This document shows positions 35,613 through 46,934 of a DNA stretch of 64,000 bases, in pieces. Under the pieces are notes generated by a model, which did no database searches, was not told the DNA's origin, and saw only the letters and a program-made list of their open reading frames with translations. The number at the start of each line of letters is the position of its first letter. Within the stretch, counting starts at the first letter, position 1. The stretch is from Buxus sempervirens (Eukaryota > Streptophyta > Magnoliopsida > Buxales > Buxaceae): positions 36,163,439-36,227,438 of the forward strand of contig OX387191.1 in the NCBI GenBank assembly GCA_947561395.2. Direction: 5' to 3'. The position numbers were made by a program, and so were the translations under genes.

Positions 35613-38600
35613 TTTCTCTCCCATCGAGCCATTTGCGTGCAATTTTTGATTTCGTGAAAATGGCTCGAGGATTGCACGTAGAAGAAATCAAAAAATGCAC
35701 GAAAATGCATTTTCGTCTTACTAAGAAATCAAATGGTTGAAAGGCCTCCTCTTCTCTTCGATGACTAACCAATCTCTCCCATTCCACTAGCTCGTCCCTC
35801 ACGACTCAGTAGACGGCATTTTTCACCCCTTTGAGCTCGTGTTGCAAAGTAAAGTAAGGTAAGCTTTCGGGATGGTCCGTTATGAGGAGTATTAGGGTTT
35901 CTTCTGCTTCTTTTTCTCTCTATTTTAAAAAATATATATCGTATGCATGTTTCAGGATTTTACTCGCTTGTGGGATTTCTTCCATACCCACTCTTGAGTC
36001 CATCACATTCATGTAAAGGTAATTTTTTTCCTCTTCATTTTGTAGAATTTTGGCATATGGGTCGAATTCAGTTTCTGCTATTAGATTAACTTGCTGACTT
36101 GATGCTCTATTTCTGATACGACTTATTTGATTATTTATTGAAATGCATTTGGGTATGTATAGAAGTATCCCCAATCTGTTGTCCTCCCATTCATGCCAGA
36201 CAAAGTTTTTACTTATTTATACAGGAAATAAGAGAAGATTTGTAAAAACTGGATTATCAGTTGTTTAGATCTTGGGATCATCAAACCTTTCTTTGCACTA
36301 TAACTAATTGTTATTGAGGACACGTATTAATGACCACAATCTAGCTTTCCCCTACAGAAGTTCCAACATTCACATGGTGTGTGAGTACTTCTATAGATTT
36401 ACAGGTAATGCCATATTAGAGATGAGTCCATGGTAGTTTCCGGATTAGGATTTAGAGATCGGTTGAGGAACTTGAGATTATCTAGATATTCTTCTCTGGG
36501 ATCATTACACAAATCCATTACTAGATGGAATACCATTGATGGATTTTCTTCAAACTGTAAATATGGATTGTATAATTGTTAGCTTGAAATGGGGAAAAAG
36601 GAAAAGAAACTGGACCTTGTGATGAATACGACACTTGATGGTAAAACCAATATCTTACAACAAAGCAACGTACAAGGAGCAAGCTTCAGTGTATGCCTTG
36701 TTGTTGGATTTCACAATTCTTGCTGCTGGTGGTTCTTACAGTATCACGCTACTTATGGAATCTTCGATAATAACAGTCTTAAGTAGATATCTCAGTGATG
36801 CATATATGAAATGTTTGGTTGGGACATATGACATTCAAGGTGTTGAGTGTTCTCTGTGCATTTCGAATGAGGTGTTAAAGTTCTCTATGATGCTATAAGG
36901 GGGAATTAGTCTGCAAGTGGCTGCCTACTTGCAGTGATTCAAGTGGTGAAAGTTAAAGCCACAAAGCTATAACTCATTTTTCTCCCCAGAATGTTCCAAG
37001 GGAAAAGCTCTGTTCCTATCTTGGGTTTCTGTTGGCTTTGTGTACTTCATTGAATGCGAGGTCATGTTATTAAAAGGTTTGAGATGATGTTTGCTTCTTG
37101 GAGGAGGAATGGCCCCAGTTGGCTTATCTTTTCTGGTTTGTATAATTCCATTCCATGAAGGGACTTTGTCGATGAGTAGAACCAAATTTTAAGGCATATC
37201 ATTTAAGAGTAACTCTAGTGAGCCTGTTTCTGAGTGCTGGGTCTCCTCTAATGGGAATATTCCTTTTCCCTTTTTATCCTTCCCAAGTACAAGGCGCTAA
37301 GAGAGAACAGGAGTAGGATCACTTTTGCGTGTTTTATCTTGTAACATCTTCATTGGATGTCTTAAGAATGAATTTTGGACCTGTTTCGCATTTGATAATT
37401 GCTGTTGTGGGAGTTGAAGGTTTCGTTATTACAAGCATTCATTCTACCTGGCATAAGGCATCAAATGCAACCCAAATTTAACCATATTGTGAAGTGGAAG
37501 ATAATTATCTGTCTTTTTATTTGTAGCTGACATAGATAACCACCCCAAAAGATCTTAATCACAGGGATGGTTTATTGAATTGATTGTGTGGAGGGATGAT
37601 CCTTTGGGGAACTCCTCCCATTGTTTCCTGTTGCTTGTGCGGAGTTATTTTTGTAGTCATTTTTGCACATCACACTATGTCCCTTAATTCAGTCTACAGG
37701 GCAAAGAAATGCCATGACAATATCAGGAGGTTATTTAGTTGGCATTATTTTTGGGCATGGGATTTACAAATTTTTGCTGTTCGGTAATAGTTGGATTAAT
37801 AGGTACCCTAGTAGGTATTTTAGCAATTTGCTGGGATATTGATGTTCTTGAATCATTTGGTGAACATTGTAGGTGGATTTGGGATGTTAAACACATCTAA
37901 GAAACATAGTTCTGTTAGGTGACAGGAAAAATGGAACAAAAAACCAAAAGAGGCCTAACTTTGGCAAATCGTCCCAACAAGCACTTTCGCTTATGCTTTC
38001 TGGGCCCCAGTGCAGTTCTGGTCAGTGTTGACCGATTTTACAAGGCGATCCTATTTGAGTTGTCAAACCATAAATTTTTTAGTTTATTTTTTTGATTTTT
38101 AGTATAACAGGGTGTCGTAATTCAAATCATAAAGATCTTTATGCCTAGTGAAGCCTGGTTTGCCGTGTACTTTGATGCTACATGTTCTTGGTTGAATATG
38201 TTTAGTTTCACATTGAGACTCCTTTTGTATGTGGAGTTATAAATTTATTTGCGTTTTTTAGTACTCTGAATTGTAATGAATAATAAGATTATTTTAACCT
38301 CAAATATTGATTAGATGCATATATTTGGACTCTTGGCGTTTGCTAGTTTCACACTTATATTCAGCATTGTGCATTGGAAAGGCAAAGGAATGGCTGTGTT
38401 ATAATTGTTTAGGTCCTGTTAGATTTTTCTCTTCTGTTCAGATGGGATATCAGAAGACAAATCAGCATTGCTTGCAACAAAAAATAACATTTCCTTCTAA
38501 AATTCTTAGTTGTGGCTTGAATGCTTTGAAGGAATTTCTCAATATCAATTTATTGGACCTTATATAGTGGGAAACTAAAGGAATAGAAGTTCTCATAAGA

Positions 38601-39793
38601 TAAATTGGTGAGCAAGCAAGTTGACTTCAAGCCTCGATGAACTTCTTTAGTAATCCAATAGATTGATATTTCAAAAGATTTTGAAGTTATTTTCTGGTCT
38701 TATTGATCTTAAAAACTCGAATGGTATGTTCATAGAGTCCTTCGAATTCTAGAGGATATTTTATTCTTGCTCAATGGATCAGTAGCCCTTTTCTAATAGC
38801 TGCAATAGTCAAAATCATCCTGTAAGCTGAACATGGAAGAAATAAATAAAATTCATGAAGGAGGTTTAAATCTACATTTTATAATAAATGGATAGTTTAC
38901 CAGTTTTCACAAATTATATCCTTCTTGATCACTCTTATCTCATGCTTTAAGTCAATTCAGTATCTGTTGTATTTCATTTAATGCAAACTCAAAGTAATTA
39001 CTAACATAGTTAAGATTTTATACATAGAGTACACAGTATAATAGAAATAACTTGAGATTAAAGTTATTCATGGACAGATTATTGATATAGTACTTGTAAA
39101 ATACAAACATGACAGGTGAAACAATACATCTTATTCCCCCCTCCTTGTGGAGGATTTATGTCCATTGCTCCTGCAATCCTGCTTATCAATGAAAGGCAGT
39201 ACTTTTTAGTCCAAGATATTGTATAACATATTCCATTTGCTCTTTATTTCCAAAACAGGCTTACCAGAGGTCATTTGCTGACCTTTTTGGTCTTTTAATC
39301 AAATTTCATTTCCTGAATTTATCCCTCTTGAAGTGACGAATCTCCAAAATCTTTACGTCTATTATAAAGGATGCATCTTCAGTGATGTTTGTGGAACAGA
39401 TTTTCTTGATTAGATTGCACTGGAGTAACTTTTTCCTACACCTTTGTTTTTCTATCTTTTCCCCGGCTAATCCCCACCTCTCTCCTCTCCTCCCCCCCTT
39501 AAAAAAAAAGAACAAACAAAATTCTGTTTATTAAACAGACAAAGAAAAAAGAAACAGGAAATGTGGCTTATATATGATTACTGTGATTCGCATAAATTAT
39601 TGATTGATTTGAATTAGAACATCAATTTGAGCACACACCTATTTGGATATATTGTTTGATTACACTCTAATTTCAATGCCATCAGCACAATATTGGTCTT
39701 ATATGTTTTCATTTCATTATTTTTTTCTTTATAAACCACTCCTTGAAACAAAACAACAAAATATATTTGGATGACCTCTTTTTGATGATGTAG
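35613..39793 (+). other. T-rich intron-like stretch, no gene recognised
   Basis: The first 120 bp hold broken copies of TIR pieces (CTCCCATCGAGCCATTT, TGAAAATGGCTCGAGG, GAAATCAAAAAATGCACG). A good donor AGTAAG|GTAAGC lies at about 35869. Beyond that the + strand is T-rich with many stops, like a long 5' intron of the protease gene. No domain was recognised in its short frames. It ends with an acceptor-like GATGATGTAG at 39793. Confidence 0.4.
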
Positions 39794-39797
39794 ATTT

Positions 39798-41842
39798 ATG
39801 TACAGTACGCAATACGATATGGCAGAACAAAGTGCACATACAACTGGGGGCGAAGATGCCTATGATGAAGATCAACGTCGTTTCACATTGATGCAGGCAT
39901 TGCGTTCACAGTTGGGTAAGATGATGGACGCTGCTGGAGAGATGCAACGTTGTTGCATGGATTTGGATCTATATATCCAAAAATCCCAACCCCTAGCTCC
40001 CTACAGTGAGCAACCAAGCTCACCCCATGATAGGGGTCAACCATCAAACTCCATGCAATATCCTTGTCATGTAGCATCAGAAGTAGGCCACAATGATCAA
40101 CCAAGTTCACCCCATGATGAGGGTCAACCAGGTTCATCCCATGTAGTATTGGATGTAGGCCATGGCGAGCAACCAGGTTCACCCCATGATGGGGTTCATA
40201 TAGTAGCTGATGTAGGCCATGGTGAGCAACCAAACTCACCCCATGATGGGGATGGTCCATTAGTATCCATGCAATCTCCTTGTCATGAAGTGTTAGATGT
40301 GGGCCATGAGTCTTGCACCATAAGTCAACCTCCAACTAGGAAAAGGCGAATCAAGAATAAAGCATCTGCAGTTAGTTCTCCATTTGTGATGGAATACAAA
40401 TTCCCTCCACTCGATTCAGACGAAAAGAACGTTGTCAACTATATATCTCTTTCTCATAATAATGAGTAAGCACTCCTACACATCTTATTGAAAGGTATTG
40501 ATTGCTTCTGTTTATTGATTTTATTAATATGATTTACTTGACAAGTTCTTTTTTGTATAGCTCAATAGTTATAGATTTTGATGTCATTCATGTTACGATG
40601 GGCGAATTGCACTGCTTGATGGATGGGAACATGATTAATAGCGTGGTATGGGTAGTAATCCAATCCTAACATGTTTTACAATGTTGCTTTTTATTGTTGT
40701 AATGCAAGTTACATTTTTATTATGCAGGTTGTGGCAGCTTATGCTTTTAGCCTTGTGAAATGGCAACAACTAAACGCATCTACAGTTAGTAGGCATTATT
40801 GTGCACCTCACATTAGTGTATGTATATCTTACTTTATTTTAACCAAAACTACAAATTTCACATGTAATACGTAATGCATTTTACTAATCTAATATGGTAA
40901 TTTATAGGAAGCAATCATCAAGGATGAAATTACTGTGCAAACTGCCTATAAAAAATATTTCGATCCTAAAGTACTTGGGTATGATCTTTGTTCTTGTCGA
41001 ATGGTACGTTTTTCTTTTGTTATTATTGATGGCTACAATATCATGATGGGTTTATTGAAGATATAGTATACATATTTCACTTGGTTAAATATGTTGAAAT
41101 TGTGTAGATCTTTTTACCCATATGTCAGAGGAACCATTGGTTCCTTGTTGTGCTGAATTTCAAAGAGGGAAGGGTTGAAGTGTTGGATTCCAGGAAAAGT
41201 AGACGAAAAGATATTCATAGGCATATCATTGAAACCTTGGTATGTTTGCCTAAAATGAATAAAAAATTCAATTTTTATCTTCATAACATTTACTAAAACT
41301 CTATACTAGAAAACAGACTTTGACATTTTTTGGTATGCAGGAGCAATTTTTTCAGAGTTTGTATGAGTTCTGCAATCCTGGAACACCAATCAGAATTAGA
41401 CTTTGGAGCAAGCACTATATATCTGTACCCCATCAAGAGAACATGTAAATCATATGGTTTAGGATTCTTATGCTTTATAGTTTCAACCCATGTACAAATA
41501 TAACCTTATTGTCCACTTGTGATGTAGGGTTGATTGCGGAGTTTTTATGTTGAAATTTATGGAGTTTTGGGATGGGCATGCATTGTCATCCCAATTTGGA
41601 CAGGTAAGTTAGTTATTGTTAATTAAGAATTACTATTGAGATTTTCTTTGTTTCATTACTTGTTTGAGCATATATTTTGGATTCTTATGTAGCCACATGT
41701 TTTTAAACAGGATAATATTCGGTTATTTCGGAAGAAGTTGATGGCGGATCTTGTGTTGCATCCAGCAAATAAATTCCAGGAATATATTTCTAGTGTTGGG
41801 ACTCTTGTTAATCTTGTATATGATGAAGATCCTAGCTCTTAG
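39798..41842 (+). CDS. Ulp1-like C48 cysteine protease (8 exons, 460 aa)
   Basis: Predicted deSUMOylase-type protease, cutting after a Gly-Gly tail if active. Exons: 39798-40465, 40561-40645, 40728-40817, 40908-41003, 41108-41239, 41341-41444, 41528-41603, 41711-41842; all introns are GT..AG and the joined frame is open (1383 bp). Residues 1-223 are a variable N-terminal part with imperfect VGHGEQPxSPHDG repeats (about 75-170) and a basic RKRRIKNK. The protease domain follows: RNHWFLVVLNF (H323), VEVLDS (D340), Q389 and VDCGVFMLKF (C395). The H-D spacing of 17 and Q-C spacing of 6 equal those of yeast Ulp1 (H514, D531, Q574, C580). The neighbour at 46935 is convergent. Ulp1-like genes in MULEs are known (Kaonashi). 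A distant 5' non-coding exon is likely because 39793 is an acceptor-like site. Substrate unknown. Confidence 0.85.
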
Positions 41843-42094
41843 ATGGGGCTCTCAATATTAAACATAAGGGGTTTTTTTTTCATGTATGTTTCATATATTG
41901 TGTTTTGAATACACTTGTATTTTGAAATTGGCATTTGGTATCCAAAGCCTATCCACCTCAACTAATTATTTTTGTGAAAGCAATACTTGTTCAAGCTTTT
42001 GATGGATTGTATGTGATATTTTTCTTTTCTTAACATCAAGTCTGTGAAGAGGAAAAAATCTGAACAAGAAAACCAACTGAATACAACACACGTT

Positions 42095-42965
42095 GTGGAC
42101 ATTTGTTATTACACCATAGAGGGATGCAAATATTTTCATTGGAGGATACAAGTCATGTCATATAGGGATACAATTAGTTTCATAGTAAGGGGAAACAAGT
42201 ATAATCATAGAGAGATACAAGCATTTTCATAGGAGAATACAAGTCCTATCAGACAGGGATACAATTAGACTCAAATGGTGCATAAGTTGGTTGGAAATAT
42301 AGAAGGCTTCCATCTCTACAAAGGGTGCTAAAAACACCAAATGGCATAGTAGGATGCAATCACATTCACATGGGAAACTAACACAATCATACGGGGATAC
42401 AATCACATTCATAGGGGGAAACAAGTATTTTTAGCACCCTTTGTCAAGAAACGAAACACACTTGCCGTTACATGTCCTACCATACGAGGATACAATTGTT
42501 TTCATAGTAAGGTACAATCACACTCGTAGGGGAAAACAAGTATAATCATAGAGGGATATACATGCATTTTCATAGGAGGATACAAATCCTGTCATAGGGG
42601 ATACAAGCATGTTCATAGGAAGATACCCGTATAATCATAGAGGGATACAATCATTTTCATAGGAGGAAACAACTCCTGTCATACAGGGATACATGCATGC
42701 TCATAGGAGGATACACATATAATCATAGAGGAATACAAGCATTTTCATAGGAGGATACAAGTCCTGTCATACGTGTATCTCCCTGTGAAAATGCTTGTAT
42801 CCCCCTATGACAGGACTTGTATCCACCTATGAAAATGCTTGTATCCCTCTATGATTATACTGGTAGCCTCCTATGAACATGCTTGTATCCCCCTATGACA
42901 GGATTTGTATCCTCCTATGAAAATGCTTGTATCCCTCTATGATTATACTTGTTTCCCCCTACTAT
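42095..42965. repeat. 22-bp minisatellite, left arrays (two orientations)
   Basis: From 42095 to about 42775 the 22-bp units run in reverse (GGATACAAG...CATAGGAGG), less regularly and broken by the arm at 42280-42427. At about 42775-42790 the orientation flips and forward units (CTTGTATCCCCCTATGACAGGA) continue to 42965. The flip makes a local palindrome around CCTGTCATA/TATGACAGG. Confidence 0.85.
42280..42427 (+). repeat. Inverted arm, left (148 bp)
   Basis: 148 bp matching the reverse complement of 46529-46676 with only a few differences and no length change. It includes GGCTTCCATCTCT and AGGGTGCTAAAAACACCAAA. The arms enclose the minisatellite as a 4.4-kb fold-back structure. No target duplication was found at its outer ends. 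Confidence 0.85.
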
Positions 42966-43385
42966 GAAACGGCAAGTGCGTTTCGTTTCTTGCCATTTGG
43001 TGCACGCTCCGTGATACACTTAAGGGATTGTAGCCGCGCGTCCACTTTATCCCTAATAAAGTGAGCTAACAAAAAGGGGCGTTAACACTTGTCTATGCTT
43101 TTTTATTGTTTTATTTATTATTTATTTTCTATCGTGTCAGACGAAATCATTAATTCGTTCGTTTTGAAACCTGACTTGAAATCTGAAAACCAAAACCATT
43201 CACTCTCTCGCGCAACACCGAATTTGTCTCACACGAACATACTTTGAAAGAAAAAACTAATAATAATTATAAAAAATGAAACGGGGGTTAATGCCCGCTC
43301 CCACGGGACGCGATCTGTTCGCATATCACGGATTGTATCACCGAATCGTAGAAGACGAAATGCTCTCTGTAACGGCTTTCGATTA
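42966..43385. other. Unique spacer inside the minisatellite block
   Basis: About 420 bp of non-repetitive, locally GC-rich sequence (GTAGCCGCGCGTCC near 43030; ACGGGACGCGATC near 43300). The AACGGCAAGTG/CGTTTCGTTTCTTG word at 42966-42992 is the inverse of AAGAAACGAAACACACTTGCCGTT at 42447-42471. No open frame of note. Confidence 0.6.
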
Positions 43386-46300
43386 TACGTGTATCTCCCT
43401 GTGAGTGTGAACTAAGAAAATAATGGTATCCCTGTATGACTGGACTTGTATCCTCCTAGAAAAAAAATGCTTGTATCCCTTTATGATTATACGTGTATCC
43501 CTCAATGAGTATACATGTATCCTCCTATGAAAATACTTGTATCCCCATATGAGTGTGATTGTATCCTACTATGAAAATGCATGTATCCCCCTATGACAGG
43601 ACTTGTATCCTCCTATGAAAATGCTTGTATCCCTCTATGATTATACGTGTATCCTCCTATGAGCATGATTGTATCCCCCTATGACAGGCCTTGTATCCTC
43701 CTATAAGGGTGCTTGTATCCCTCTATGATTATACGTGTATCCTCCTATGAACATGCTTGTATCTCCCTATGACAGGCCTTGTATCCTCCTATAAGAGTGC
43801 TTGTATCCCTCTATGATTATACATGTATCCTCCTATGAAGATGCTTGTATCCCCCTATGACAGGCCTTGTATCCTCCTATAAGGGTGCATGTATCCCTAT
43901 ATGATTATACATGTATCCTCCTATGAACATGATTGTATCCCCCTATGACAGGCTTTGTATCCTCCTATAAGGGTGCTTGTATCCCTCTATGATTATACGT
44001 GTATCCCCCTATGAACATGATTGTATCCCCCTATGACAGGCTTTGTATCCTCTTATAAGGGTGCTTGTATCCCTCTATGATTATATGTGTATCCTCCTAT
44101 GAACATGCTTGTATCCCCCTATGACAGGCTTTGTATCCTCCTATAAAGGTGCTTGTATCCCTCTATGATTATACGTGTATCCCCCTATGAACATGATTGT
44201 ATCCCCCTATGACAGGCTTTGTATCCTCCTATAAGGGTGCTTGTATCCCTCTATGATTATACGTGTATCCCCCTATGAAGATGCTTGTATCCCCCTATGA
44301 CAGGCTTTGTATCCTCCTATAAAGGTGCATGTATCCCTATATGATTATACATGTATCCTCCTATGAACATGATTGTATCCCCCTATGACAGGCTTTGTAT
44401 CCTCCTATAAGGGTGCTTGTATCCCTCTATGATTATACGTGTATCCCCCTATGAACATGATTGTATCCCCCTATGACAGGCTTTGTATCCTCTTATAAGG
44501 GTGCTTGTATCCCTCTATGATTATATGTGTATCCTCCTATGAACATGCTTGTATCCCCCTATGACAGGCTTTGTATCCTCCTATAAAGGTGCTTGTATCC
44601 CTCTATGATTATACGTGTATCCCCCTATGAACATGATTGTATCCCCCTATGACAGGCTTTGTATCCTCCTATAAGGGTGCTTGTATCCCTCTATGATTAT
44701 ACGTGTATCCCCCTATGAAGATGCTTGTATCCCCCTATGACAGGCTTTGTATCCTCCTATAAAGGTGCTTGTATCCCTCTATGATTATACGTGTATCCCC
44801 CTATGAACATGATTGTATCCCCCTATGACAGGCTTTGTATCCTCCTATAAGGGTGCTTGTATCCCTCTATGATTATACGTGTATCCCCCTATGAACATGC
44901 TTGTATCCCCCTATGACAGGCTTTGTATCCTCCTATAAGGGTGCTTGTATCCCTCTATGATTATACGTGTATCCCCCTATGAACATGATTGTATCCCCCT
45001 ATGACAGGCTTTGTATCCTCTTATAAGGGTGCTTGTATCCCTCTATGATTATATGTGTATCCTCCTATGAACATGCTTGTATCCCCCTATGACAGGCTTT
45101 GTATCCTCCTATAAAGGTGCTTGTATCCCTCTATGATTATACGTGTATCCCCCTATGAACATGATTGTATCCCCCTATGACAGGCTTTGTATCCTCCTAT
45201 AAGGGTGCTTGTATCCCTCTATGATTATACGTGTATCCCCCTATGAAGATGCTTGTATCCCCCTATGACAGGCTTTGTATCCTCCTATAAAGGTGCATGT
45301 ATCCCTATATGATTATACATGTATCCTCCTATGAACATGATTGTATCCCCCTATGACAGGCTTTGTATCCTCCTATAAGGGTGCTTGTATCCCTCTATGA
45401 TTATACGTGTATCCCCCTATGAACATGATTGTATCCCCCTATGACAGGCTTTGTATCCTCTTATAAGGGTGCTTGTATCCCTCTATGATTATATGTGTAT
45501 CCTCCTATGAACATGCTTGTATCCCCCTATGACAGGCTTTGTATCCTCCTATAAAGGTGCTTGTATCCCTCTATGATTATACGTGTATCCCCCTATGAAC
45601 ATGATTGTATCCCCCTATGACAGGCTTTGTATCCTCCTATAAGGGTGCTTGTATCCCTCTATGATTATACGTGTATCCCCCTATGAAGATGCTTGTATCC
45701 CCCTATGACAGGCTTTGTATCCTCCTATAAAGGTGCTTGTATCCCTCTATGATTATACGTGTATCCCCCTATGAACATGATTGTATCCCCCTATGACAGG
45801 CTTTGTATCCTCCTATAAGGGTGCTTGTATCCCTCTATGATTATACGTGTATCCCCCTATGAACATGCTTGTATCCCCCTATGACAGGCTTTGTATCCTC
45901 CTATAAGGGTGCTTGTATCCCTCTATGATTATACGTGTATCCCCCTATGAACATGATTGTATCCCCCTATGACAGGCTTTGTATCCTCTTATAAGGGTGC
46001 TTGTATCCCTCTATGATTATATGTGTATCCTCCTATGAACATGCTTGTATCCCCCTATGACAGGCTTTGTATCCTCCTATAAAGGTGCTTGTATCCCTCT
46101 ATGATTATACGTGTATCCCCCTATGAACATGCTTGTATCCCCCTATGACAGGCTTTGTATCCTCCTATAAGGGTGCTTGTATCCCTCTATGACTATACGT
46201 GTATCCCCCTATGAACATGATTGTATCCCCCTATGACAGGCTTTGTATCCTCCTATAAGGGTGCTTGTATCCCCCTATGAACATGATTGTATCCCCCTAT

Positions 46301-46528
46301 GACAGGCTTTGTATCCTCCTATAAGGGTGCTTGTATCCCTCTATGATTATACGTGTATCCTCCTATGAAGATGCATGTATCCCCCTATGACAGGACTTGT
46401 ATCCTCCTATGAAAATGCTTGTATATCCCTCTAAGATTATACGTGTATCCTCCTATGAAAAATGCTTGTATCCCCCCTAGATAGGACTTGTAGCCTGCTA
46501 TGAAAATGCATGCATCCCTCTATGATCA
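43386..46528 (+). repeat. 22-bp minisatellite with 88-bp and 968-bp order
   Basis: Tandem 22-bp monomers with core TTGTATCCyyCTATnA. Four monomer types alternate to make an 88-bp unit, marked by GATTATACG, GAACATGA, GACAGGCT and TAAGGGTGC tails. A variant word TTATATGTGT recurs at 44081, 44521, 45049, 45489 and 46017, that is at intervals of 440, 528, 440 and 528 bp, giving a 968-bp super-unit (11 x 88). The block at 44081-45048 is thus repeated at 45049-46016. Edges are less regular. It is non-coding and lies between two convergent genes. Confidence 0.95.
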
Positions 46529-46676
46529 TACTTGTTTCCCCCTATGAGTGTGATTATGTCCTCGTATGATTGTGCTAGTTTCCCATGTGAATGTGATTGT
46601 ATCCTACTATGCCATTTGGTGTTTTTAGCACCCTTTGCAGAGATGGAAGCCTTCTATATTTCCAACCAACTTATGC
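46529..46676 (-). repeat. Inverted arm, right (148 bp)
   Basis: Reverse complement of 42280-42427. A further short copy of TTTGGTGTTTTTAGCACCCTTT follows at 46680-46701, so this arm sequence was itself partly duplicated. Confidence 0.85.
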
Positions 46677-46934
46677 AATTTGGTGTTTTTAGCACCCTTT
46701 AGAATTGAGTTTCCTGATTTGGATTATAATTGGATTATAGAGGTAAAAAGAATTAACAAAGTTATGTTCACAAACCACACAACCTATTAGGTATATACCT
46801 TTTCCTTCAAAAAAAAAAGAAGTTATATACATACTTCGAAATAAAGAACAAGAATGAAATATGTCCAAATATCAAAAGAATTAACGAAATTCTTTTGATT
46901 TCCTGTTTTACCAAAACTAAATTTTCAAAAACAT

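Noticed and set aside
35113-35740. Several open frames of 70-114 aa across the left TIR, and their mirror images at 63395-63966
   Set aside because: They come from GC-richer TIR sequence read in several frames at once; some cross the element border, so they are not conserved genes.
36589-36898. Overlapping frames suggestive of a captured gene on the plus strand
   Set aside because: No domain, no consistent splice sites and frequent stops; more like intron sequence.
39883-40335. 150-aa open frame on the minus strand
   Set aside because: It is the antisense of the repeat-rich first exon of the Ulp1-like gene and has no splice or domain support.
43386-46528. Regular 22-bp repeats as a CRISPR-like array
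   Set aside because: There are no unique spacers; units are contiguous, vary in four types and lie in a plant transposon. It is a minisatellite.
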